From Bryobacterales bacterium (GTDB taxonomy: Bacteria; Acidobacteriota; Terriglobia; Bryobacterales; Bryobacteraceae), in assembly GCA_003164035.1 (NCBI GenBank), contig PLRS01000049.1:48149-92745 (forward strand): a DNA stretch of 44,597 nt. Reading direction: 5' to 3'. The notes under the pieces were generated by a model that was not told the DNA's origin, made no database searches, and was given only the letters and a program-made list of their open reading frames with translations. The position numbers and the translations under genes are program-made. This document shows positions 26,869-34,679 of the stretch, piece by piece (positions within the stretch are counted from its first letter, which is position 1; each line of letters begins with the position of its first letter).

Positions 26869-27108
26869 ATGATTGAGGTCAGCGTCCACGAAGCCAAAAC
26901 GCAGCTTTCCCATCTCCTGGACTTAGTCCAGGACGGCGAAGAGGTGCTCATTCACCGTCACGGGAAACTCGTTGCCCGCCTGGCGGCCGCCACGCGGGTG
27001 GCACCATCTCCGTTCGGAGCCATGCAAGGTGAGTTCGAAGTGCCGGAAGGCTGGGACCGGCCTCTATCTCCAGAGGAAGCGGATGCCTTCTGGGAAGGCA
27101 AGTGGTGA
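26869..27108 (+). CDS. Phd/YefM-family antitoxin
   Basis: A 79-residue protein with the N-terminal DNA-binding fold of the prevent-host-death family: MIEVSVHEAKTQLSHLLDLV, then GEEVLIHRHGKLVARL. The C-terminal part (GEFEVPEGWDRPLSPEEADAFWEGKW) is rich in acidic and aromatic residues, as expected for the segment that wraps the toxin. In this family the antitoxin, alone or with the toxin, represses its own promoter; a suitable palindrome lies at 26845-26859. Its stop overlaps the start of the PIN toxin gene. Confidence 0.88.
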   Translation: MIEVSVHEAKTQLSHLLDLVQDGEEVLIHRHGKLVARLAAATRVAPSPFGAMQGEFEVPEGWDRPLSPEEADAFWEGKW

Positions 27109-27479
27109 ATCTTCTCGACACCAGCGTGCTCTTGTGGACCTTGGCGGCCCCCAACCGTCTGTCGGAGGCAGCCCGGGAGGCCATTGCCGCGGGCGACCCG
27201 GTGCTCAGCGTCGCGTCATATTGGGAAGTGGTTATCAAGGCGAGGAAGGGGCTACTGCCGATTTCCGATCCGGTGAGTTGGCGGACACGGGCGGCGGGGC
27301 TGCTGGGCGGCCGGGTTTTGCCCATCCGAGCCAGCCACATTACGGCCCTGGCCGCACTCCCTGATCTGCATCGCGATCCGTTCGACCGGGTGCTGATCGC
27401 GCAAGCCGTAGCGGAGGGCCTGCCGTTGGTCACCAGCGACCGGCAGATCGGGGCCTACCCAGTGCGCGTCGTCTGGTAA
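27105..27479 (+). CDS. vapC: PIN-domain toxin (VapC-like ribonuclease)
   Basis: A 124-residue PIN-domain protein starting at GTG 27105 in a GTGA overlap with the antitoxin stop; a GTG at 27102 is also possible. The acidic metal-binding residues are present: Asp5 (NLLDTS), Glu41 (SYWEVVIK), Asp94 (HRDPFDRVLIAQA) and Asp112 (LVTSDRQI). Toxins of this family cut tRNA or rRNA with Mg2+ and are held inactive by their antitoxin. The intact active site suggests a working pair. The DPFDR and SDRQI segments resemble the branch usually paired with Phd-type antitoxins. Confidence 0.9.
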   Translation: MNLLDTSVLLWTLAAPNRLSEAAREAIAAGDPVLSVASYWEVVIKARKGLLPISDPVSWRTRAAGLLGGRVLPIRASHITALAALPDLHRDPFDRVLIAQAVAEGLPLVTSDRQIGAYPVRVVW

Positions 27480-27651
27480 AGGAGGAACGTGGAGACGAAG
27501 GCTCTGGGGCGGTGCTCTCAAGAATTCGGAGCAGGGGTTGCTGTCCCGGTTTCGCCGTCGATGGTCCAAGACTCGATCCCATAGCGGTTCCACATGCTGT
27601 ACAAAAAGTACCGCCGCTGGCAATTTGGGTTCCGCATTTTTGCCAGTACAC
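27430..27651 (-). pseudogene. Remnant of a zinc-ribbon protein gene
   Basis: On the minus strand, from a GTG at 27651, the frame reads VYWQKCGTQIASGGTFC, then TACGTAM. This is the N-terminal zinc ribbon common in bacteria (usually M-F-C-x-x-C-G, about 12 residues, then C-x-x-CG), but the first cysteine codon has become TGG. After the ribbon the sequence is low-complexity and runs into the 3' end of the toxin gene. One zinc ligand is gone and no downstream domain remains, so it looks like a decayed fragment. Chance similarity cannot be fully excluded. Confidence 0.4.
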
Positions 27652-27810
27652 CGCTGGTCGCCTCAATTCACTTGGGTAAGGGCTCAGCCCAACCGTTCAA
27701 TACATGTTACCAAAATAATGTTTTCAGGTCTGAAACTATGGTGCTACTCCCGGCGCTGGCCTAGGGGGCGCCGTCGGGCGATTTCGGCGGCAATGGGGGA
27801 ACGGCGGCTC
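27480..27810. other. 331-base spacer between the toxin gene and nuoN
   Basis: No intact gene is seen. It holds the zinc-ribbon remnant on the minus strand (27480-27651) and then about 160 bases with no recognisable feature. This is the 3' end of the nuo transcript, and no clear terminator hairpin was found. Confidence 0.5.
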
Positions 27811-29274
27811 CTATCGCATCAGCTCGCTCGACTTACCCGCAAAGTCCAGCACCCAGCCCGGAAAGATGCCCAGGACCAAAGTTCCGAGCGCCGGCAGAAT
27901 CAGTGCCGCGCCCATGGCGGGCGACAACGGTTCCACGGCTTCGGCGGCCGGGCCCGGTTCGTGCATGTACATCATCACCAGGATGCGCAGGTAGTAATAC
28001 GCCGCCACGGCGCTATTGAGCAGACCCAGCACGGTTAGCCAGACCAGGTGCGATTCCAGTGCCGCGCGGAAGATGTAGAACTTGCCGAAGAAGCCGCCGG
28101 TGAGCGGGACGCCTATCAGCGAGAGCAGGAAAATGGTGAGCATGGCGGCCGTAAGCGGTTGTTTCTGTGCCAGGCCCTTGAAGTCCTCGATATCGGTGTA
28201 CTTTTCGCCGCGGCCGGACAGGTGGCTCACCACGGCGAAAGCGCCGATATTCATGCAGGCGTAGGCCACCAGGTAGAACATGGCGGCCGCGGCGCCAACT
28301 TGAGAACGCGCCGCCAGCGCCACCAGCACGTAGCCGGCATGGGCGATCGAGCTATAAGCCAGCATGCGCTTGAAGTTGGTCTGGGTGAGCGCGGCGAAAT
28401 TGCCCACCGTCATGGAGAGCAGCGATGCGCCCCATACCAGCGGCTCCCAGTGGGCTCCGATGGGCCCAAAGGCGGTGAGAAAGATGCGCAGGAAAATGGC
28501 AAAGCCGGCGGCTTTGGGGCCGGCCGACAGAAATGCCGACACCGGGGTGGGAGCGCCCTGATAGACGTCCGGTGCCCACATCTGAAAGGGGGACGCGGAA
28601 ACCTTGAAGCCCAGGCCGACGAACATCAGCGCTGCGGCGGCCACGATCATCACCGGCGGGTCGGCGCGGAGCGGCCCGATGGACCGGCGCACGGCGTCGA
28701 GGTTGATTGTGCCGGTGGCGCCGTAAATCAACGCCACGCCATAGAGGAAGAAGGCGGTGGCAAAGGAACCCAGCAGGAAATACTTTAGGGCCGCTTCATT
28801 CGACCGCTTGTCGTCGCGAAAAAATCCCGCCAGCACGTAACTCGAAATGGAGGAGATTTCGAGACCGATGAAAATGATGATGAGATCGCTGGCGGAGGCC
28901 ATCAGGCATTGGCCCGAAATGGAAAACAGCAGCAGGGCGTGAAATGCGCCGGTTTCCCCATCCTGACGGGCCAGGAAAGGGTAGGAAGGCAGGACGATCA
29001 GTATGCCGACACCCATCACCAGCACCCGGAAAAAAGTGGCGAAGCCATCCACCATCAACATGCCGCCGAAGGCCGGGCCGGGGTTGGAGGCGCCGGCGAT
29101 GGCAACGGCAATACCGGCAATCAAGGTCAGCAGAGTGAGATGGCCGAACAGCGGCGAAGAGCGGCGCTTCACCAGGGGATCGAGCACCATGATGAGGGTG
29201 CCCGCCAGGATCAGCAGCGTTTCGGGCAGGAAGCGCAGCAGGTCGGTGGCGCCGGGGTAGGCGTTAACGGGCAC
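27811..29274 (-). CDS. nuoN: NADH-quinone oxidoreductase subunit N
   Basis: A 487-residue, roughly 14-helix antiporter-like subunit of respiratory complex I that translocates protons in the membrane arm. The core segment GLGFKVSASPFQMWAPDVY carries the conserved broken-helix Lys and the FQMWAPDVYQGAP motif of NuoN; KRMLAYSSIAHAGYVL is the second conserved lysine region. The start is a GTG at 29274, overlapping the nuoM end by 11 bases. It is the last gene of the minus-strand operon. No terminator is evident downstream. Confidence 0.96.
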   Translation of the reverse strand: MPVNAYPGATDLLRFLPETLLILAGTLIMVLDPLVKRRSSPLFGHLTLLTLIAGIAVAIAGASNPGPAFGGMLMVDGFATFFRVLVMGVGILIVLPSYPFLARQDGETGAFHALLLFSISGQCLMASASDLIIIFIGLEISSISSYVLAGFFRDDKRSNEAALKYFLLGSFATAFFLYGVALIYGATGTINLDAVRRSIGPLRADPPVMIVAAAALMFVGLGFKVSASPFQMWAPDVYQGAPTPVSAFLSAGPKAAGFAIFLRIFLTAFGPIGAHWEPLVWGASLLSMTVGNFAALTQTNFKRMLAYSSIAHAGYVLVALAARSQVGAAAAMFYLVAYACMNIGAFAVVSHLSGRGEKYTDIEDFKGLAQKQPLTAAMLTIFLLSLIGVPLTGGFFGKFYIFRAALESHLVWLTVLGLLNSAVAAYYYLRILVMMYMHEPGPAAEAVEPLSPAMGAALILPALGTLVLGIFPGWVLDFAGKSSELMR

Positions 29275-30793
29275 GGCTCACCTCCACGGGGCGGTGAAGC
29301 TCTACCCGGAATGGGACGTTAATCTGAGTTTGGCTGAGCACGGCGGCGGTGGTTTTGCCGATCGGCGGGAGGAAGCTCTGGGAGTAGACGCCCATCCACA
29401 CCATCATGACGGCGAGCGGAACGACCGCGGCCCATTCGCGCAAATTCATGTCGCGGATGTGCGCGCGGACTTCGTGGCCCGCCTCGCCGTAGAAGACGCG
29501 CTGGTACATCCACAGCATGTAGCAGGCGGAAAGGATCACGCCGATGGCGGCCCAGGCGGTCCAGGTGAAATTGGCCAGGGCGGTTCCCTGCAGCACCAGG
29601 TATTCGCCCACGAAATTGTTGAGCATCGGCAGGCCGATCGAGGCCAGGGTAGCGAACAGAAAAGCGGTGGAAAGCCATGGCGCCGCGGTTGCCACGCCGC
29701 CGTAATCGGCGATTTCGAGCGAATGCCTGCGCTCATAGAGCAGGCCGACCAGGGCGAAGAGTGCGCCGGTGGAAATGCCGTGGCTCAACATCTGGTAGGC
29801 GGCCCCATCGAGGCCCTGCTGGGTAAACGAAAAAATCCCCAGCACCACGAAACCCAGATGGCTCACCGACGAATACGCCACCAGCTTTTTCATATTGGGC
29901 TGCACCATCGCCACCAGCGCGCCGTAAATGATCCCGATGATGGCGAGAACGGCGATCCAGCCGGAGCAGGCCCGGGCCGCCGCCGGGAACAAGGGCAGGC
30001 AGAAGTGCAGAATTCCGTAGGTGCCCATCTTCAGCATGACCGACGCCAGCATGACGGAACCGGCGGTGGGCGCCTCCACGTGCGCATCCGGCAGCCAGGT
30101 GTGCAGCGGGAACAGAGGCACTTTGATGGCGAAGGCGACGAAGAAGGCCAGGAACAGTAACATCTGCTCCTCGGGGCGGAAACCGAGTTGCCCGCTGGCC
30201 AGCAGGTCCAGGATCTTGGGATAGCTGAACGTGCCGGCCTTCAGATACAGATAAATGATGGCCACCAGCATCAGGGCCGAGCCGGCCATGGTGTAGAGGA
30301 AGAACTTCACGGCGGCGTAGATGCGGCGCTCGTGGCCCCAGATGCCGATCAGGAAATACATCGGCACCAGGCTGACTTCCCAGAAGACAAAAAACAGGAA
30401 CAGGTCCTGCGCCAGAAACACCCCGATCAGGCTGAATTCCAGCAGCAGCAGGAAGGCGTAGAATTCCTTGACGCGGTTCTGAATATTGCGCCAGGAAATC
30501 AGCACGCAGATGGGGGTGAGGAAGGTGGTCAACAGCACCAGCCACAGGCTGACGCCGTTGAGCGAGACGAAGAAATGAATCTCGGGCGACCGGATCCAGG
30601 TGGTGTCCACCGCGAACTGTTCGCCGCCAAGGCCGCGATCGAAATAGCCGATCAGTGCGAGGGAGCAGACGAACGTAGCCAGCGAAAGAATCAGCGCCCA
30701 GGCGCGGGAACCGGCAGGGGAAGACCGTGGAACGAACAGGGCCGCCAGGAAACCCGCCAGCGGGAGGAAGAGGACCAGGGTCATCAGGTTCAC
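29264..30793 (-). CDS. nuoM: NADH-quinone oxidoreductase subunit M
   Basis: A 509-residue antiporter-like membrane subunit. The GTG at 30793 overlaps the nuoL stop (GTGA) and follows GGGAGGT; an ATG at 30784 is possible. Typical motifs are FVFWEVSLVPMYFLIGIWG, KVPLFPLHTWLPDAHVEAPT and KKLVAYSSVSHLGFVVLG, containing the conserved Glu and Lys residues of the proton channel. It lies between nuoL and nuoN as in most complex I operons. Confidence 0.97.
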   Translation of the reverse strand: MNLMTLVLFLPLAGFLAALFVPRSSPAGSRAWALILSLATFVCSLALIGYFDRGLGGEQFAVDTTWIRSPEIHFFVSLNGVSLWLVLLTTFLTPICVLISWRNIQNRVKEFYAFLLLLEFSLIGVFLAQDLFLFFVFWEVSLVPMYFLIGIWGHERRIYAAVKFFLYTMAGSALMLVAIIYLYLKAGTFSYPKILDLLASGQLGFRPEEQMLLFLAFFVAFAIKVPLFPLHTWLPDAHVEAPTAGSVMLASVMLKMGTYGILHFCLPLFPAAARACSGWIAVLAIIGIIYGALVAMVQPNMKKLVAYSSVSHLGFVVLGIFSFTQQGLDGAAYQMLSHGISTGALFALVGLLYERRHSLEIADYGGVATAAPWLSTAFLFATLASIGLPMLNNFVGEYLVLQGTALANFTWTAWAAIGVILSACYMLWMYQRVFYGEAGHEVRAHIRDMNLREWAAVVPLAVMMVWMGVYSQSFLPPIGKTTAAVLSQTQINVPFRVELHRPVEVSRAR

Positions 30794-32628
30794 CGGGCAC
30801 CTCCCGCCATGCCGATGGCCACAATCATCACCACCGCTCCGACCAGCACCCAGGTGGCATAGCTGCGAATATTGCCGGATTGCCACAAGCGCAGCACCGA
30901 GCCCAGGTTGCGGCAGCGCGCGCCGATTCCATTGACGCTGCCATCGATCAAGCCGGCGTCCACGCCCTTCCACAGCACGGCGCGCGAGCCGTCCACCACC
31001 GGCGCGACCACGGCGGCGTCGTAGATTTCATCCACAAAGTACTTGTTATAGACCAGCCAATACAGCCCCTTGAACCCATCGGCAAAAGAATCCGCCAGAG
31101 CCGGTTTGGCCACGTACATCAGGTAGGCGACCGCGATACCGATCAATCCCGCGGCGGTCGAAATCGCCATCAGGCCTGCGTCTTCGGGCACTTCCTGGGC
31201 GGGGAAGACCGCGCTCAGAAACTCGGGCACTTTGAACAACCAGCCGCCGGCGAGCGAAAGCGCGGCCAGCACGGCGAGCGGAGCCAGCATTACCGCCGGA
31301 GATTCGTGCGGGTGATGGTTGCCGCGGTAGCTGCCGAAGAAGGTCAGGAACATGGCGCGAAAAACGTAGAAGGCCGTGAGGCCGGCTGTGACCGTACCCG
31401 CCCAGTACATCCACGGCGCGTGCGCATGGGCAGCCAGCAGAATGGCGTCTTTGCTCCAGAAACCGGCGAAGGGCGGCACGCCGGCGATGGCCACGGCGGC
31501 GCACATCATGGTCCAGAACGTCCAGGGGATCTTGCCGCGCAAACCGCCCATGTGCCGCATGTCCTGTTCGCCGGAGAGCGAGTGAATCACCGCGCCCGAA
31601 CCCAGGAACAGGAGAGCTTTGAAAAACGCGTGGGTCATCAGGTGATAGATACCGGCGGAAAATGCGCCGACGCCCACGCCCACGAACATGTAGCCCAACT
31701 GCGACACGGTGGAATAGGCGAAAACCTTTTTGATATCGTTCTGCGCCAGGCCGATGGTGGCGGCAAAAAACGCCGTGGCGGTGCCGATGATGGCGATCGT
31801 CTCCATGGCCTGCGGCGCGTGGACGTAGATGGGCCAGGAGCGCGCCGTCATATAGACGCCGGCCGTGACCATGGTCGCGGCGTGGATCAGCGCTGAAACC
31901 GGAGTGGGGCCGGCCATGGCGTCCGGCAGCCAGACATACAACGGAATTTGCGCCGACTTCCCGCAAGCGCCCAACAGCAGGAGCAGGCCGATGGCAGTCA
32001 GCATGGCGGTAGGAGCGCCGGCCGCTTGCCCGGAGACCACCGAAAAATCGAGCGAGCCGAATTGCCTGAAAATCAGGAACGCGGCCAGGGAAAAGCCGAA
32101 GTCGCCAATGCGGTTGACGATGAACGCCTTGTTGCCGGCGTCGGTGGCGAATTTCTTATCGAAATAGAAACCGATGAGGAGGTAGCTGCACAGGCCCACG
32201 CCCTCCCAGCCGACGAACAGGAGCAGGTAATTCGCCGCCAGCACCAGCGTCAGCATGAAGAACATGAACAGGTTCATGTAGGCGAAAAAGCGGTAGTAGC
32301 CGCCCTCGTGCGCCATGTAGCCGATGGAATAAATATGGATCAGCGAGCCGATGCCGGTCACGATAAGCAGCATCACCGCCGTCAGCCGATCGACGGTCAT
32401 ATCGACCCCGATCGAAAGCGTGCCGCTTTGGATCCAGGTGAAGTAGCGTTCGGTGATCGGACCGTTCAGCGGCGCCCCGGCGGCCAGCGTCTTCAGCACC
32501 CACAGGAACGACAGCAGCACGCTGCCGACGGCAACCGCGTTGACCAGCGCCTTCGGAAACCGGCGCCCGAAGATGCCGTTGATGGCGAAACCCGCCAGCG
32601 GGAATAGAGGGATGAGCCAGAGTAGCAT
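30790..32628 (-). CDS. nuoL: NADH-quinone oxidoreductase subunit L
   Basis: A 612-residue membrane subunit, the distal antiporter-like unit with a C-terminal lateral helix. Conserved segments are FVGWEGVGLCSYLLIGFYF, the AQIPLYVWLPDAMAGPTPVSALIHAATMV signature region (near 31870-31960), and KKVFAYSTVSQLGYMFVG. The length is close to E. coli NuoL (613). It begins 10 bases after the nuoK stop. Confidence 0.97.
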   Translation of the reverse strand: MLLWLIPLFPLAGFAINGIFGRRFPKALVNAVAVGSVLLSFLWVLKTLAAGAPLNGPITERYFTWIQSGTLSIGVDMTVDRLTAVMLLIVTGIGSLIHIYSIGYMAHEGGYYRFFAYMNLFMFFMLTLVLAANYLLLFVGWEGVGLCSYLLIGFYFDKKFATDAGNKAFIVNRIGDFGFSLAAFLIFRQFGSLDFSVVSGQAAGAPTAMLTAIGLLLLLGACGKSAQIPLYVWLPDAMAGPTPVSALIHAATMVTAGVYMTARSWPIYVHAPQAMETIAIIGTATAFFAATIGLAQNDIKKVFAYSTVSQLGYMFVGVGVGAFSAGIYHLMTHAFFKALLFLGSGAVIHSLSGEQDMRHMGGLRGKIPWTFWTMMCAAVAIAGVPPFAGFWSKDAILLAAHAHAPWMYWAGTVTAGLTAFYVFRAMFLTFFGSYRGNHHPHESPAVMLAPLAVLAALSLAGGWLFKVPEFLSAVFPAQEVPEDAGLMAISTAAGLIGIAVAYLMYVAKPALADSFADGFKGLYWLVYNKYFVDEIYDAAVVAPVVDGSRAVLWKGVDAGLIDGSVNGIGARCRNLGSVLRLWQSGNIRSYATWVLVGAVVMIVAIGMAGGAR

Positions 32629-32638
32629 CGGTTGTGCG

Positions 32639-32947
32639 TCAGTCCTTCATCGAGCTGATATCGTCGATATTCAGCGTGGCGCGGTTCTTGAACACGGTCA
32701 AAATGATGGCCAGGCCAACCGCGGCTTCGGCCGCCGCTACCACCATCACGAAGAAGACGAACAGGTGGCCGCTGACGTCCTTGTGCTGGTAAGCGAAGGC
32801 GATAAAGCTGAGGTTGACGGCGTTCAGCATCAGCTCGATCGACATGAACACAGTAATGATATTGCGGCGAAACAGGAAGCCGGCCACGCCGAGCGCGAAC
32901 AGAAGGGCGCTCAGGACCAGGAACCAGGATAGCGGAACTTGCGACAT
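32639..32947 (-). CDS. nuoK: NADH-quinone oxidoreductase subunit K
   Basis: A 102-residue, three-helix membrane subunit. The second helix carries the conserved Glu in FMSIELMLNAVNL and the third a second Glu in VAAAEAAVGLAI; both lie on the hydrophilic axis for proton transfer. It is tightly packed between nuoJ (7-base gap) and nuoL. Confidence 0.97.
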   Translation of the reverse strand: MSQVPLSWFLVLSALLFALGVAGFLFRRNIITVFMSIELMLNAVNLSFIAFAYQHKDVSGHLFVFFVMVVAAAEAAVGLAIILTVFKNRATLNIDDISSMKD

Positions 32948-32954
32948 GGCGGTG

Positions 32955-33446
32955 TCAGATCTCCTTCCGGGCCAGGACGATGGCGCCGACGATGGCGATC
33001 AGGATGAGCACACTGGTGACCTCGAAGGGGAGCAGGTAGGTGGTGAACAGAGCGCGGCCCACGGCTTGCGCCGATCCCCCGGTAAAGCCGCCGAAGTGCA
33101 CGCCGGAATCCGGCTGCGAGCGGATGAAGTATGCCAGCAGCAGGGCGAAGACCAGCAGCGCCGGCACGCCCAGCAGGTGAGCTGTCTCGGATTTGCTTTG
33201 CCTGGTCTCGGTGCCGGCGTTGAGCAGCATGATGACGAACAGGAACAGTACCATCACCGCGCCGGCGTAGACGATCACCTGGGCGGCCGCGATGAATTCG
33301 GCGCCCAGCAGCAGATAGAGCACGGCGAGCGAGCCCATGACGCCGATCAGCGAGATGGCGCTCGAGATGGGGTGCGACTGCACCACTACATTGACGGCGG
33401 CTACCACGGCGATGGTCGCGAAGATCAGAAAGAGAATGACGTCCAT
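32955..33446 (-). CDS. nuoJ: NADH-quinone oxidoreductase subunit J
   Basis: A 163-residue membrane subunit with five hydrophobic helices. AAQVIVYAGAVMVLFLFVIMLL is the conserved third helix with its pi-bulge region, and LIAIVGAIVLARKEI the C-terminal helix. In standard operons nuoI lies between nuoH and nuoJ; here only 30 bases separate nuoH from nuoJ. Confidence 0.95.
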   Translation of the reverse strand: MDVILFLIFATIAVVAAVNVVVQSHPISSAISLIGVMGSLAVLYLLLGAEFIAAAQVIVYAGAVMVLFLFVIMLLNAGTETRQSKSETAHLLGVPALLVFALLLAYFIRSQPDSGVHFGGFTGGSAQAVGRALFTTYLLPFEVTSVLILIAIVGAIVLARKEI

Positions 33447-33476
33447 TTTATCCGGCTCATTTCATCCAAGCTCATT

Positions 33477-34679
33477 TCACCCAAACAGCGCCACCCCCAG
33501 ACCGGTGGCGAGCAGATTGACGATGGCGACCGGGAACAGGTACTTCCAGGCGAAACCCATCAACTGGTCGTAGCGAAAGCGGGGGAGCGTGCCGCGAACC
33601 CAGATGAACGCGAACAGAATGGCGCCGGTCTTGGCGCAGAACCAGAACAGCGGCAGCAGCCAGCTTTGCGTAAACGGGGCCAGAAACGCGGCCGCGATGA
33701 ACAGAAAAACCAGGCCGGCGGCCGGCAGCGAGAAACGGTCCCTGCGGCGCGCCGGATGCAAGCCGTGGTACACCGCGATCAGCCCGGCCAGGGCGAAGAC
33801 GGCCACCGGTACCAGTCCCGACCCGTATTCGGCGGGCCACGGCGCCACCCATCCGCCCAGGAACAAGAGCACCGCCATGGCGCTGACCGTAATCATGTTG
33901 GCGTACTCCGCCATGAAGAAAGAGGCGAATTTCATGCTGGAGTATTCGGTATGAAAACCGGCGACGAGCTCGTTTTCGGCCTCGGCCAGGTCGAAGGGGA
34001 TGCGATTGGTTTCAGCGAACGCCGAGATCAGAAAAACGAGGAAGCCGATCCATTGCCAGCCGTGGAACAGGTTCCAGTTCCACAGCGTTCCCGCGTGGGC
34101 CGGATTTCCGCCCTGCGTCTCAACCAGCTTGCGCAGGCTCAACGTGTTCGAAATCAGCAGCGGCGCGGCGATAGTGAGCGATAGCGGCAGCTCGTAGCTG
34201 ATCATCTGCGCCGAGCTTCGCAGGGCGCCCAGCAGAGCATATTTATTATTCGACGACCAGCCGGCCAGCGCCACGCCGTACACGCCGACCGAAGAAGCCG
34301 CCAGCACGAACAGCACGCCGATGTTCAGATCGGTCAACTGCATGTAGGTGTGGTAGCCGAAGACGTCGATCTCGGGTCCGAAGGGGATCACCGAAATCGA
34401 GAGCAGCGCCATGCTGACCGCGATGAACGGCGCGGCCAGGTAGAGCGGCTTGTTGACATACGGCGGCAGCAGATCTTCCTTGGTGATGAGCTTGATCACG
34501 TCCGCCAGCGGCTGCAGCAACCCATGCGGCCCCACGAAATACGGACCGGGCCTGACCTGGATGTGGGCGATCACCTTGCGCTCGACCCACTGCAAATAGG
34601 CCAGGGTGGTCATCAGAACACCGAAGACCACCAGGATCTTGATCAGGCTGATCGCGTAAAACCAGGTAGACGGGTCCAT
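33477..34679 (-). CDS. nuoH: NADH-quinone oxidoreductase subunit H
   Basis: A 400-residue membrane subunit that forms much of the quinone chamber. The signatures WVERKVIAHIQVRPGPYFVGP and ETNRIPFDLAEAENELVAGF (its long acidic loop) are intact. The start overlaps the nuoG stop by one base. Its stop codon lies inside a 15-base tandem duplication, 14 of 15 matching, at 33455-33484. NuoH normally contacts NuoB and NuoI, which are not encoded here. Confidence 0.96.
   Translation of the reverse strand: MDPSTWFYAISLIKILVVFGVLMTTLAYLQWVERKVIAHIQVRPGPYFVGPHGLLQPLADVIKLITKEDLLPPYVNKPLYLAAPFIAVSMALLSISVIPFGPEIDVFGYHTYMQLTDLNIGVLFVLAASSVGVYGVALAGWSSNNKYALLGALRSSAQMISYELPLSLTIAAPLLISNTLSLRKLVETQGGNPAHAGTLWNWNLFHGWQWIGFLVFLISAFAETNRIPFDLAEAENELVAGFHTEYSSMKFASFFMAEYANMITVSAMAVLLFLGGWVAPWPAEYGSGLVPVAVFALAGLIAVYHGLHPARRRDRFSLPAAGLVFLFIAAAFLAPFTQSWLLPLFWFCAKTGAILFAFIWVRGTLPRFRYDQLMGFAWKYLFPVAIVNLLATGLGVALFG

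Noticed and set aside
33447-33476. A short nuoI remnant between nuoH and nuoJ
   Set aside because: Only 30 bases are present, and they contain a tandem duplication of the nuoH end; no cysteine motif is seen.
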